Shown: in pieces, positions 16,901 through 24,899 of the stretch
How positions within the stretch are numbered: the stretch's first letter is position 1
Layout: each line of letters starts with the position of its first letter
NCBI GenBank assembly: GCA_002293145.1
Contig: DBCO01000015.1
Location: forward strand, 46,509 to 110,508
Origin: Akkermansiaceae bacterium UBA956
GTDB taxonomy: Bacteria > Verrucomicrobiota > Verrucomicrobiia > Verrucomicrobiales > Akkermansiaceae
Direction of reading: 5' to 3'
DNA length: 64,000 nt
Program-made: the position numbers and the translations under genes
Notes under the pieces: model-generated
What the model was told of the DNA's origin: nothing
Seen by the model: only the letters and a program-made list of their open reading frames with translations
Databases searched by the model: none

Positions 16901-17535
16901 AATGGTGCACGCGTCTCACCCGAGGTGACATCTGCTTTCATCGATTCATCGCCTACCCACCATGCGACATTTCCCGTGCGCGTCCCCACTCCTACAGGCA
17001 TCGTAGGGGCAGTTACTTTCTCACCTGGTAGCTTCGCAGCCTCACCTAACGAACCTGCATCAACGAGAGGCACCTCACTGACGCCGACTCTCTCTGCAAA
17101 GTTTTTATTGCGCAAATCCTCGCGCTGCGGGGCACTGCTCAGCCACTGCTGAAAAACCGACTGCGGACGTGTGATCAAGCCCCTGCTGGCATCCCACGCA
17201 TCATACACGCCCACCCAGGCCGCATGTGCAGATGCAGCCGATTGCGACTGAGCTGATGGACTTGTGACCCGCCCATCTGGTCCTAACATTTTTTGCAAAT
17301 CTCCGACCGCCAGAATCAATGCCATGCGTGCATTGGATCGCGCTAAGTCCCGAGCTTGGCTTTGCGCGGAAGTCCGCATATTGACAGTCGAGAGTGAAAG
17401 CACACCCACAGCGACAAGCGTCAACAACGCGAGCAAACTAATCGTAATGATTAGCGTAAAGCCGCGGTGACAATGGACTGGAAAAAATCGTAACCGAAGA
17501 TGCCTACGCGAATGGGCGGCTAAGAATGGGTTCAT
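13915..17535 (-). CDS. Verru_Chthon cassette protein A-like giant prepilin-type protein
   Basis: The protein has 1206 residues. A basic leader is followed by a prepilin-like site (Gly25 then FTLI) and a hydrophobic helix to about residue 50. The Glu at position 5 of the mature protein, usual in pilins, is replaced by Ile (FTLII). The rest is a very long exported region with many Asn/Gly/Ser loops and no recognised enzyme motif. Length, N-terminus and general composition fit the Verru_Chthon cassette protein A family of Verrucomicrobia, which normally sits with small companion pseudopilins B, C and D. Those companions are not next to it here. It probably depends on a type II/IV-like assembly machinery elsewhere in the genome. 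Confidence 0.8.
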   Translation of the reverse strand: MNPFLAAHSRRHLRLRFFPVHCHRGFTLIITISLLALLTLVAVGVLSLSTVNMRTSAQSQARDLARSNARMALILAVGDLQKMLGPDGRVTSPSAQSQSAASAHAAWVGVYDAWDASRGLITRPQSVFQQWLSSAPQREDLRNKNFAERVGVSEVPLVDAGSLGEAAKLPGEKVTAPTMPVGVGTRTGNVAWWVGDESMKADVTSGETRAPFTKSGEHLLAAHASPVANAEVLEALGAIPIDDADRDRYISSGLLTLKNNKAQQLFHDVTTQSLGIPVDVTRRQLKYDFSIFAQQPRTSVVNLPIYKANGAVNDFTVARGKLTNARDFRTAGGNPLASFGNLTEQAGINMEELWVHSNLYRNVRWTSNIPKLVAQSGAENKSTNDFRHRALSDPWFSYSKPVFASVQFVFSFVSKPDPLLAGKFRMQMQMDALVKVWNPNNVRVEIPAGASYAVQLLSVPFKVQWYITNASGAGVALPQSGVGGNTYSLNRGTWPSSSDKFGHQTFQWLRGNIGGLAQKGVSTGYTLEPGESKIFGHDKEISTASFAGDPNVNLSPGWGPGRQADIVADFGASGLNANDMIEFVISPDPLVVPTGGNRTYCNKWIGHRAPGSIASGGNGGLALGGSSVPTSINFDSPDTRYFPAIRSSQRLTVSQYATPKPFMIFGHYMNVEQSSPNTNDAFPSATRILSNSVVTSRTFRTLAADQFTTSQEIWRCDPLPLAYISPLLDISSKDQGRFGGSHSINLGVTRCATRQLDLAPPLSMMSLSHAIANGFSDRFAQATERGSQGLDVLQSDGLTGNYKFEAGDIAFSTVSYAAPQVERAIGNSFASPFVRPNQAVGSGAYHLRTAATVPLFDHSYLANSALFDRWFCSSLHDGSLIPNGAPYADSRSVTTVLTDFFEKSARDAKSRLLNTRVVPAAEWTVARERLLNGTRLQEDALARLAVFVFLDGTFNINSTRKEAWKAVLATARSTARSGGNGSTIDNEALTPVGSSGHLAAGMAKLMGQASELEQWSGFRALDDDQIDALATAMVQEVKTRGPFLSMADFLNRRLTGSGDQQLMGAVQSAIETAGLNEPLKSGSRALRAADFGSLPGAAVAGAAKGMSKSTGIPGYVMQSDVLAPLINQMSVRGDTFRIRAYGSATDQNGKVLAEAWCEAVVQRGHDYIDKQDRPELAFSTLTIPLNRAFGRRFHIQSFRWLTRAEV

Positions 17536-17650
17536 AGGGCTGTAGTTTCAGAGACTACCCTATGACAGAACAGCTTTCTGTCGATAAAAAAAGAGACAGT
17601 ATCAACACGCAAATGCGTGATGCTGAACCCATAAATCCGTCGAATATCGA

Positions 17651-18265
17651 TCAATCCATCCGCATCAGGCACAACGAACGCTCTTCGCCATCTCGACCAA
17701 AAAATGTCAGATGTTTCCAATCAGGAGAATCGATCACAAAGTGAGAGCCAAAAAGGTTTTGTAACTCGTCCATCGAACAATTCCACGGCGGCCCTTGGCC
17801 ATTATCTTCGCGTATGTCGGTAAAGAACACTCCTACCAGTCTAGCTCCCGGTTTAAGCAATGCCGCCACCGTTGCAGCGTAAGTCTGGCGCATGGCTGGA
17901 TGAATCGCACAAAAACAAGTGTGCTCCCAAATCAGGGAAATCGATGAATTCCTCATCGCTGCCAAATCATGCCAGTGAGCATGATCAAAAAAATCTGCAA
18001 CAATGACGCGGACGTTCGGAAGATCTGCGCAATTTTTCTGAGCATCCGCTACCGCAGATTCTGCGAGATCGATGCCTAATACTTGATGTTCAGGAAACAT
18101 CATCGCCCAGGCTCGCAGATCCCAGCCACGACCACAACCAGGCACCACGATCACACCCGGCGCGAGATCTAAGCCGCGCCAGCACTCAATCATCGGATGC
18201 GGCAGGCCTTTGTCCCACGGCGTGTCCGCCTGCTGGTAGCGCTTTTCCCAATCGACCGAGCTCAT
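17651..18265 (-). CDS. SAM-dependent methyltransferase, thiopurine methyltransferase-like
   Basis: The protein has 204 residues and a class I methyltransferase fold. WEKRYQQADTPWDKG at the N-terminus and VVPGCGRGWDLRAWA (SAM-binding motif I) are characteristic of the TPMT superfamily, followed by LGIDLAESAV. The substrate cannot be read from sequence; such proteins methylate thiols, halides or tellurite. The start overlaps the stop of the upstream coiled-coil gene by 4 bp (ATGA), so the two are translationally coupled. Confidence 0.88.
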   Translation of the reverse strand: MSSVDWEKRYQQADTPWDKGLPHPMIECWRGLDLAPGVIVVPGCGRGWDLRAWAMMFPEHQVLGIDLAESAVADAQKNCADLPNVRVIVADFFDHAHWHDLAAMRNSSISLIWEHTCFCAIHPAMRQTYAATVAALLKPGARLVGVFFTDIREDNGQGPPWNCSMDELQNLFGSHFVIDSPDWKHLTFFGRDGEERSLCLMRMD

Positions 18266-19467
18266 GAAACTTCTTTTTTGCCAGCGAGTTGATCATGCCA
18301 CTCGCGCAATTGAGACCACTGGCCCGCGGCAGCCATCGCCGCTTGGCGTGGCCAGGTGGCGGGATTGTGCACTGCGTAAGCATCTCCTGCGGCATTAAGA
18401 ATTTCCTGCACTCGCTCGATCGAAGCCTCACCGAGTTGCGCCCAAGTAGTGATACCACTACCGTGAAGAAGTTCTTCGACTTCCTGCTCGATTCCCTCGA
18501 TGATTTTCAAATCATCTTGACGCACTCGCAGGTCTAACACATCAGTGGCATGCTCAATTTTCTCAGCTGTTGCTGGGGCATCATCGACCGCATCTACCAC
18601 GGCAGCAATCTCACGCTGAGCCGCGGACCTCTCCGCGACCAGATGCTCTGCTTCCGATTTGGCATGTGCAGCTTTATCCGCTGCAGCTTTCAAGGCATTC
18701 AGGCGCGCAACTTCGGCCTTCGCCTTGATTACTGCTTCGGAATCTCCAACTGGTTTGGCGGGGATGCTTGCAGCAAAAGCGTGTGCGGCGGTAACGGTAG
18801 CAGAAGCTGCAACCTGGGCTAGCTTGGCTAACTTAGCTTTGAGGGTCTCATTTTCATCCGTGAGCAATGCCTCGCGTTTACGAGATTCACCAGCAAAACG
18901 TGTGGCATTAGCGGCCATCTCACGAGCGCGATCCAATTCGCTGCGCAGATCCGCACTGTCGTCGGTGGAACCTTGGAAACGCTGCAATTGCTCGCGCACT
19001 TGAGATAGCTCGTTTTCTAACAAAAAAGTGCGATCTTTCTGCTCTTTGACATCGACGTTCAGCTTAGCATTCAAGCTAATAATGGTCTCTTGAGCTTTTT
19101 TCAAGTTTGCTGTGAGTGCTGCTATGCGCTCTTTCTCCTGAGCCAGCTCGGCAGTAGCTGCGGAAATATCCCCCTGAGATACTTCTTTCTCTGATATGCT
19201 AACGGACTTGGTTTTCAAGGAATCAAGATCATTCTTGAGAGTCACATTCAGCACCTCAGCTTGCTTGAGTTTTTCCTGTAATTTCTTAGTCCGCGCCGCT
19301 GCGTCAGCTGATGGTTTGGCCTGAGTCGGTGCTGCGACCGCTTGCAGGCTGTGGCCGTTGCATTTGCCGATTTTGCAACGCAGGTACCAGCCGATGAAGC
19401 CGCCGATGAGTGCGCAGACCGCCACGTAGGGCAGCAGCTTAATAATGAAGTAGATGTATCCGGGCAT
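18262..19467 (-). CDS. Membrane-anchored coiled-coil protein with C-terminal helix-hairpin-helix domain
   Basis: The protein has 401 residues. An N-terminal transmembrane helix (about 8-28) is followed by a cytoplasmic-looking coiled coil (about 50-300) rich in Ala, Glu and Lys. The C-terminal 80 residues begin with DDLKIIEGIEQEVEELLHGSGI and include NPATWPRQAAMAAAGQW. That is the helix-hairpin-helix-like module seen in many membrane-anchored bacterial proteins, sometimes likened to the flap-endonuclease fold. It may tether DNA or a partner to the membrane. It is coupled to the methyltransferase gene. Confidence 0.85.
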   Translation of the reverse strand: MPGYIYFIIKLLPYVAVCALIGGFIGWYLRCKIGKCNGHSLQAVAAPTQAKPSADAAARTKKLQEKLKQAEVLNVTLKNDLDSLKTKSVSISEKEVSQGDISAATAELAQEKERIAALTANLKKAQETIISLNAKLNVDVKEQKDRTFLLENELSQVREQLQRFQGSTDDSADLRSELDRAREMAANATRFAGESRKREALLTDENETLKAKLAKLAQVAASATVTAAHAFAASIPAKPVGDSEAVIKAKAEVARLNALKAAADKAAHAKSEAEHLVAERSAAQREIAAVVDAVDDAPATAEKIEHATDVLDLRVRQDDLKIIEGIEQEVEELLHGSGITTWAQLGEASIERVQEILNAAGDAYAVHNPATWPRQAAMAAAGQWSQLREWHDQLAGKKEVS

Positions 19468-19521
19468 AGTCGTAATTTTGTATGAACTGAGTAAAATTTA
19501 TTTGAGCATATCGTCAACGCG

Positions 19522-20322
19522 TCAGTTGAGGGATTTTCCTGGATCGGTGTTGTCCGGAGCAATCGGTTCATCAGAGCCAGCTCCGCGAACGCTGCGCATG
19601 GTGCGTAAATTATGCAGTGCCAATGACACTTGTTTTTCGGAAACATTGGCATCGGCTAAATACGTAGCAATCTCAGCGTCCGTGGCCTCAGGGGCATATA
19701 CTTTCCAGTCGCCATCCACGCGGGAAACGGCAATCGCCCGAGCCGCCAAATCAGCTTTACCATCGAGCAGTTTTTTAAAATCAGGCAGCGTGGAAAAGGT
19801 TGTCTCCCAATCACTGGCCGGCCACGATTTTTCATCCAATAAAATCTGATTAGCCCGCGACTTCGCTTTCTCATCTGCCGCAGGGATTTGCTGGTTGAGC
19901 GCCGTCATCAATGCCGTGCGCTGATCAGGCTCCTTCAACACTCCCTCGATCCTTTTTTCGTGGCCGAAAACCGACACAATCAGCCACGGACGTTGGCGCA
20001 GCGGCGCATTTACCTCGATGTCATTGCGCACATCGGTGACAGGATTGCGCTGAGGCTGCAAATCGGGCGTTCGAACTTCATTGCGGACCAGAGTCTCAGC
20101 TGCTGATTTGTCTTCATCGCTCGTAACCTGACCGCTGAGCGTCACCACTTGCCCGGATACCGCATGACGCACCTTATCGAAAGTACCATCATGCTGCGGA
20201 TCGCTCAAACTCGTGCCCACCGCCTTGCTGATGGCATCCTGCGTAGATCCCAAAAACAAAAAGATGCCGATCCCCCACAGCATGAGCACCAAAAGCAAAT
20301 TCCAAAAAATGTATTTATTCAT
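19522..20322 (-). CDS. Membrane-anchored BON-domain protein
   Basis: The protein has 266 residues from the ATG at 20322, which has an AGG ribosome-binding site just upstream; a much longer in-frame extension is rejected. A single N-terminal transmembrane helix (about 5-23) leads to a BON-like domain (about 50-110, with VVTLSGQVTSDEDK and DVRNDIEV) and a second, less clear repeat later. BON domains bind membranes or envelope partners. The gene lies 54 bp upstream of the coiled-coil gene and is probably in the same operon. Confidence 0.85.
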   Translation of the reverse strand: MNKYIFWNLLLVLMLWGIGIFLFLGSTQDAISKAVGTSLSDPQHDGTFDKVRHAVSGQVVTLSGQVTSDEDKSAAETLVRNEVRTPDLQPQRNPVTDVRNDIEVNAPLRQRPWLIVSVFGHEKRIEGVLKEPDQRTALMTALNQQIPAADEKAKSRANQILLDEKSWPASDWETTFSTLPDFKKLLDGKADLAARAIAVSRVDGDWKVYAPEATDAEIATYLADANVSEKQVSLALHNLRTMRSVRGAGSDEPIAPDNTDPGKSLN

Positions 20323-20608
20323 GCACCTTTTTGTGCCACAGGGACGATTTCGTGTCAATGAATTTTGCAACGAGTAGTTTAGCCCTTCTCCCTCTGCTTT
20401 ACAAGAAAGGCCGAGGAACCGCAAAAAACAGAAAATACACAGAAAAAGCACTGGTTTCGTAGCGCAAGTAAAATGGAAACATTCAACATTTCTTCTACTT
20501 CGTGTTTTTCGTGCTTCCTCAATCTATCTGGATGCATTAGGATGCAATGTAGTGTTATTCAGTGGATTGCATCGAGGAAAATTTCAAACAAGCGCATACG
20601 CCGCGTAA

Positions 20609-21487
20609 TCAAGGCCAAACGATGTGGGCACTGACGGGGTAGTGATCAGAGGCGGGTGTTTTACCATCGGGAGCGTAGATGATGGCTGCTTTTTTTACCT
20701 GCACGGGGGGCGAGACGAGGATGTGATCGACTTTTGCCCAGCCGTCTTTGTTGTTACGCCAGAAGTGCAATGTGCGTCGTGAGGAGACTTGGGGATGAAG
20801 TTTATGGTAGGGATCGAGCAAGGTGTTGGTCCATTCTTTGCTGCGACCAGCGAGGTAATCGACGGCGTTATTGCCCTCGGTGGCATTGAAGTCCCCTAAC
20901 AAAACGACGGGTTGACTACGATGCCTGCGGTCATCGATGCGTTGAGTGATGAGCTTAGAGGACTCCACCCTTGAGCCCTGATGCATGTGATCCCAGTGCG
21001 TATTGTAAACCGTGAATCCGCGCTGGGTTTTCTGATCGCGCAGATGCAGCCAAGTGACGATGCGTGGGATTTTATTACCCCATGTCATCGAGCCAGGTAT
21101 CTCGGGAGTGGCGGAGAGCCAAAAAATCCCTCCGTCCTCGCGGTCGAACTGGAAGCGCTCTTTGCGGTAAAAAACCCCCGCATATTCACCCTTGGTTTTT
21201 CCGTCGTCGCGCCCGAAGCCATAAAAATCATAGTCGGGCAAGGACAAGCACATGTCAGCCACTTGCGAGTGCAGCGCCTCTTGCACGCCCATTACATCGG
21301 GATCCATAATACGGATCGTGGCGATCAAACGTTGCAACCGGGTCGGCCAGGCGCGCCAGCCTTGGTCCTCGTAGTTTTCATAGCGAACATTGTAACTCGC
21401 AAATTTCAAATCAAGCGGTGCAGCAGCCAGGCGCGATGCAAGTATCAATGAACAAGGAAGCAGGAGGAGAAGGACGAATCGGAGCAT
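20609..21487 (-). CDS. Secreted endonuclease/exonuclease/phosphatase family protein
   Basis: The protein has 292 residues with a signal peptide (1-22, ending SRLAAA). The EEP fold is shown by FASYNVRYE, DVMGVQEA (catalytic Glu), NTHWDHM, LLGDFNA and C-terminal SDHYPVSAHI (Asp-His pair). Metal-dependent phosphodiesterase or phosphatase activity is likely; nucleic acid, phospholipid or inositol phosphate are all possible substrates. It ends a run of exported hydrolases; the upstream SGNH gene stops only 9 bp before it, so cotranscription is likely. Confidence 0.88.
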   Translation of the reverse strand: MLRFVLLLLLPCSLILASRLAAAPLDLKFASYNVRYENYEDQGWRAWPTRLQRLIATIRIMDPDVMGVQEALHSQVADMCLSLPDYDFYGFGRDDGKTKGEYAGVFYRKERFQFDREDGGIFWLSATPEIPGSMTWGNKIPRIVTWLHLRDQKTQRGFTVYNTHWDHMHQGSRVESSKLITQRIDDRRHRSQPVVLLGDFNATEGNNAVDYLAGRSKEWTNTLLDPYHKLHPQVSSRRTLHFWRNNKDGWAKVDHILVSPPVQVKKAAIIYAPDGKTPASDHYPVSAHIVWP

Positions 21488-21496
21488 AGTAATAAT

Positions 21497-23107
21497 CTAA
21501 CGAAAAACATGGAGCACGAAGTCGACGATCGGCTGAGGGTCTTTAAGGCTGTGAGGGTGATGCTTGCAACCGGGCTTGCGGATGACCTTGATCGCTCCAC
21601 CCAGTGCTTGATAGCGTTTTTCGACGAGGTCGATATTTTCCGCAACGGGCACGACTTCATCGGCATCACCTATGACCGCGAGAATCGGGATTTTCGCTTT
21701 AACGAGTTGGCCAAGATTATCAACCGGATTGAGCTCATAATTCATCGCCTGCTCCTCGGTGAAAGCATAGGCCTTAAGGCAACGTTCCCAATCTATTGTA
21801 GAGCCTGAGCCTTTTCCTTTACCTCCAGGCCAACTTTTAAAATCACACACCGGAGCATCCACATACAGGCCTGCTGTATTTTGAGGATTTCTTACAGCCC
21901 AGTTGAAGGCAAACAGACCACCACGGCTGAAGCCGAAAAGCACACAGCGCTCAGACAAGCCGAAGCGTGCGATGAGGTGCGCATGGAAATCATCCATCGC
22001 TTGCATGGCGATCGGCGCGCCGTAGAGATTTTGTAGATCGATGTAGGCAAGGTGATAGCCCTTTGCCAAAAGCGCGAGATCGGCTTGGGGTTCGTGCCCG
22101 AAAAACTCGGTGCGCCATACCCAAGGAGCGCCTGTTGCTGCTTGCTTCGGCTTGACCAAAAGGGCGGCTCTTCCTGCGACGTCGAAATCCAGTTTTTCAA
22201 AGCCATTCCAATGTGACGTGCGCGGCGCGATGGCTGCTTTGTATTGCTTCAACAATGCATCGGCCTCTTGCTGTGCTTGCTCTAACAATTTCCCAGCAGG
22301 CACACCAGGGCGCTTGTGTCCGGTTTTGCTGAGCCACGCGTGCTTGAGTAAATCTGCACGCTGTTGCAGGATCGCTTGCGATTTTTCGTCCGGATTCCAG
22401 GGCTTGCCAGGCAGCTTGAGGATCGGCCAAAGTTGAGGCAGCATCGATTGCGCGATGAAGCTATGTCCGACATGGCTAGGATGAACACCGTCCGCAGCAA
22501 ATACAAACGTCGGCTCGCGTAGTTTTTGCGCTGTGATCGATCGACGAAGATCTGGCCGGATGTCGATGACTGACCACGCAGGTGTGCGTTTTTGCAGCAA
22601 ATAGGCAGACTGATCATCGAGAACGGCGTCGTAGTTATTCCCATCTTTTTCGCGCTGGTCGAAATGGAATAAGGGAGCGGTGACTAAGATCAAATGTGCG
22701 CCGCGAGCTTCGACAACGCGCTTAAGCTCGACGATACCTTTTTGGTATGCTAGTTGCCGCTGGCGATCAAACGGCATCTGAATGCCATCATTCATCCCAT
22801 AACAGGCGATGATCACAGTGGCAGGAAAAGCATCAAGAATGCGCGTCAGTCGCTCGTGCAAGCAAGGTCTCGGAAAAGCTCCCCCTGCGTGTCCAGGTTC
22901 GGAGAGACCCGATACGGTTTCGCTTGAGAGACCGAAGTTGATGATCTCGGCATCGGCAAAGCGCGGTGCCGCGCGCAAGGCGGACTCGACGAGCATGGCC
23001 CATCGTCCGCTGTAGGTGATGCTATCGCCGAGAAATGCGACTTTTTCTGCTGCGTTGAGTGCGCTAATGCAAACTAGGGTCGCCAGCGTCAGGAAGATTT
23101 TCTTCAT
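21497..23107 (-). CDS. SGNH/GDSL hydrolase fused to alpha/beta hydrolase, secreted
   Basis: The protein has 536 residues from the ATG at 23107, with a signal peptide at 1-20. The N-terminal half is an SGNH hydrolase: GDSI (Ser29), YGMND, and DGVHPSH as the Asp-His pair. The C-terminal half is an alpha/beta hydrolase with GFSRGG (nucleophile about Ser394), GDADEVVP (Asp) and CKHHPHSL (His). Such two-enzyme fusions occur among polysaccharide esterases of Verrucomicrobia and Planctomycetes, so deacetylation or de-esterification of plant or algal polymers is likely. The exact substrate is unknown. It starts 12 bp after the glutaredoxin gene. Confidence 0.88.
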   Translation of the reverse strand: MKKIFLTLATLVCISALNAAEKVAFLGDSITYSGRWAMLVESALRAAPRFADAEIINFGLSSETVSGLSEPGHAGGAFPRPCLHERLTRILDAFPATVIIACYGMNDGIQMPFDRQRQLAYQKGIVELKRVVEARGAHLILVTAPLFHFDQREKDGNNYDAVLDDQSAYLLQKRTPAWSVIDIRPDLRRSITAQKLREPTFVFAADGVHPSHVGHSFIAQSMLPQLWPILKLPGKPWNPDEKSQAILQQRADLLKHAWLSKTGHKRPGVPAGKLLEQAQQEADALLKQYKAAIAPRTSHWNGFEKLDFDVAGRAALLVKPKQAATGAPWVWRTEFFGHEPQADLALLAKGYHLAYIDLQNLYGAPIAMQAMDDFHAHLIARFGLSERCVLFGFSRGGLFAFNWAVRNPQNTAGLYVDAPVCDFKSWPGGKGKGSGSTIDWERCLKAYAFTEEQAMNYELNPVDNLGQLVKAKIPILAVIGDADEVVPVAENIDLVEKRYQALGGAIKVIRKPGCKHHPHSLKDPQPIVDFVLHVFR

Positions 23108-23119
23108 CCGACACATACG

Positions 23120-23365
23120 TCATCTTTGGCGTACTTTTATCAAGAACAGAATCAATTCATCGACGCCAAAATCTGCGAGCACCTGACCATGCCAGTCAAG
23201 TGTGGGCGCTTTGCTTTGACCTGAGAGATCGACCATTTGCTGCATTGCTGCGCGATTGCCACTGACAACGATGTTCTGATATGGAATATGATTTTCGTTA
23301 AGGTAGTCAATGACTTCATCACACCAAGGGCAGCCAGTTTTTACGTATAGAATGGGTTTCGACAT
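23120..23365 (-). CDS. Glutaredoxin
   Basis: The protein has 81 residues and the thioredoxin fold of glutaredoxins. It carries the dithiol site CPWC (Cys12, Cys15), a cis-Pro in KAPTLDWHG, and the DFGVDELILFL C-terminal helix. It reduces disulfides or glutathione mixed disulfides in the cytoplasm. The CPWC site differs from the usual CPYC. It is compactly packed between the small gene at 23384 and the SGNH hydrolase. Confidence 0.9.
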   Translation of the reverse strand: MSKPILYVKTGCPWCDEVIDYLNENHIPYQNIVVSGNRAAMQQMVDLSGQSKAPTLDWHGQVLADFGVDELILFLIKVRQR

Positions 23366-23383
23366 AATTGTTAGAATGAATGA

Positions 23384-23641
23384 TTAGCGCATCTGCTTGG
23401 ATGCATCTTCGAGTGTTTTGCGTTCCGCTTTGCTCAAGCTCTCGACACCTTGGTCAGAAATTTTTTCCAAAATGCGATCGACTTCAAGACGTAACTGCGC
23501 GCGCGCACGAGCCTCATCATAATCTTGATAGCGCTGAGTCGGCTTGTAGCCATCGCCATAATCAACGGGTGTAGCCGTGGGCGTAGTTTTCCAAAAAGAT
23601 GTAAAAAAACGTTTCAGAGCTTGGACGAAGCGATCCCACAT
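23384..23641 (-). CDS. Small DUF6576-like protein
   Basis: The protein has 85 residues from the ATG at 23641; a TTG three codons upstream overlapping the tyrS stop is the alternative. An amphipathic N-terminal segment (DRFVQALKRFFTSFW) may lie on the membrane. The C-terminus carries the DRILEKISDQGVESLSK plus ER and LEDAS pattern that also ends rhomboid-like proteins of Bacteroidota and Verrucomicrobia. It probably belongs to the tyrS operon. Function unknown. Confidence 0.75.
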   Translation of the reverse strand: MWDRFVQALKRFFTSFWKTTPTATPVDYGDGYKPTQRYQDYDEARARAQLRLEVDRILEKISDQGVESLSKAERKTLEDASKQMR

Positions 23642-23646
23642 GGCAT

Positions 23647-24837
23647 TCAATCAATGAGCCGCACGGCGTGTTTTTTCGACAACTTCAGCACATCTCCTGC
23701 CTCGAGATTCGCCACTGCATTCGAGTCCGTAAGTTTTTCACCATTGAGCTGCACCGACCCAGTTGTGATGAATTGCTTACGCAGCTCGCTGTTCGATTTC
23801 TCCATACCAAATGCTGTGGCAAAGGCGTAGGCCGAGAGTGTAAGCACAGTGAGATCAGCAGGCAGAGTGCTGATGGAAATTTCCGGCAAATCCGCATCTG
23901 CGAGATTCTTTTTCGAAAATCGCAGATCCCAGTCCTCACGCGCAGCCAAAGCGGCGGGTTCATCGTGATAGCGGGCGGTGAGCTTCTGCGCGAGGGCTTT
24001 CTTGGACTCCATCGGATGCGCCTCTGGATCACGCGCTTCACCTAACAGTAGCAAATAGTAGCGCTCCATCAGTGTGTCGGAAATGCTCATCAGCTTACCA
24101 TACATTTCCTGCGGCGCATCGTTGACTCCAACGTAGTTGCCATAGGACTTCGACATCTTCTTGACGCCATCAAGCCCCTCTAACAAAGGCATAAGCATCA
24201 CCACTTGCTGTGGCTGGCCTTCCTCTTTTTGCAGATCTCGACCGACGAGAATATTGAAAAGCTGGTCCGTGCCACCGATCTCGACATCGCTGCGAACTTC
24301 GACGGAATCCCAACCTTGCATGATCGGATATTGGAGTTCATGGAGGCGTACTTCTTGACCATCGTTGAGACGGGTGCGAAAATCTTCGCGCTGCAACATT
24401 TGCTGTAAAGTCACGCGGCCATTGAGCTTGAGCACTTCTTCAAAAGTCATCTTGCGGAACCAATCGCCATTATAGACAACCTCGGTATTGGAGCGGTCGA
24501 GAATTTTGAATGCCTGTGCAGTGTAGGTTTCGGCATTGATCAAAACATCCTCGCGGGTGAGCGGTGGGCGCGTGGCAGAGCGGCCTGTAGGATCACCGAC
24601 GGTGGCGGTGAAATCGCCGATGATTAAAACTGCTTGGTGACCGAGAATCTGAAATTGGCGGAGCTTTTCCAGAGCAACCGTGTGGCCAAAGTGAATGTCA
24701 GGCGCAGTGGGATCGACGCCTAACTTCACGCGTAAAGGGCGTCCCAGTGCGAGTTTTTCTGCAAGTTCCTTTTCCGATAACACCTTTGCGGTGCCGGCGA
24801 TGAGTTGTGCGAGTTGTTCAGAAGCCGAAAGCGACAT
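23647..24837 (-). CDS. tyrS: Tyrosyl-tRNA synthetase
   Basis: This enzyme of 396 residues charges tRNA-Tyr. Class I signatures are HFGH (about 49-52) and KMSKS. The tyrosine and tRNA recognition region includes GGTDQLFNILVGRDLQ, and an S4 RNA-binding domain sits at the C-terminus (GSVQLNGEKLTD). The HFGH and DFTATVGDPTGRS pattern is that of the TyrZ-like bacterial subgroup. The ATG at 24837 is chosen over an in-frame start 12 codons upstream because the extension is not conserved-looking. It lies downstream of the kinase/OmpA pair on the same strand. Confidence 0.95.
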   Translation of the reverse strand: MSLSASEQLAQLIAGTAKVLSEKELAEKLALGRPLRVKLGVDPTAPDIHFGHTVALEKLRQFQILGHQAVLIIGDFTATVGDPTGRSATRPPLTREDVLINAETYTAQAFKILDRSNTEVVYNGDWFRKMTFEEVLKLNGRVTLQQMLQREDFRTRLNDGQEVRLHELQYPIMQGWDSVEVRSDVEIGGTDQLFNILVGRDLQKEEGQPQQVVMLMPLLEGLDGVKKMSKSYGNYVGVNDAPQEMYGKLMSISDTLMERYYLLLLGEARDPEAHPMESKKALAQKLTARYHDEPAALAAREDWDLRFSKKNLADADLPEISISTLPADLTVLTLSAYAFATAFGMEKSNSELRKQFITTGSVQLNGEKLTDSNAVANLEAGDVLKLSKKHAVRLID

Positions 24838-24899
24838 GCGCGAGAGCGTAATGCGTGAAACTACCGCTGGCAAGGCACAAGTCAGGGATTCTGAGGGGA

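Noticed and set aside
20323..20451. N-terminal extension of the BON protein
   Set aside because: Cys- and Phe-rich sequence unlike a leader; the ATG at 20322 has a ribosome-binding site and is followed by a normal signal anchor.
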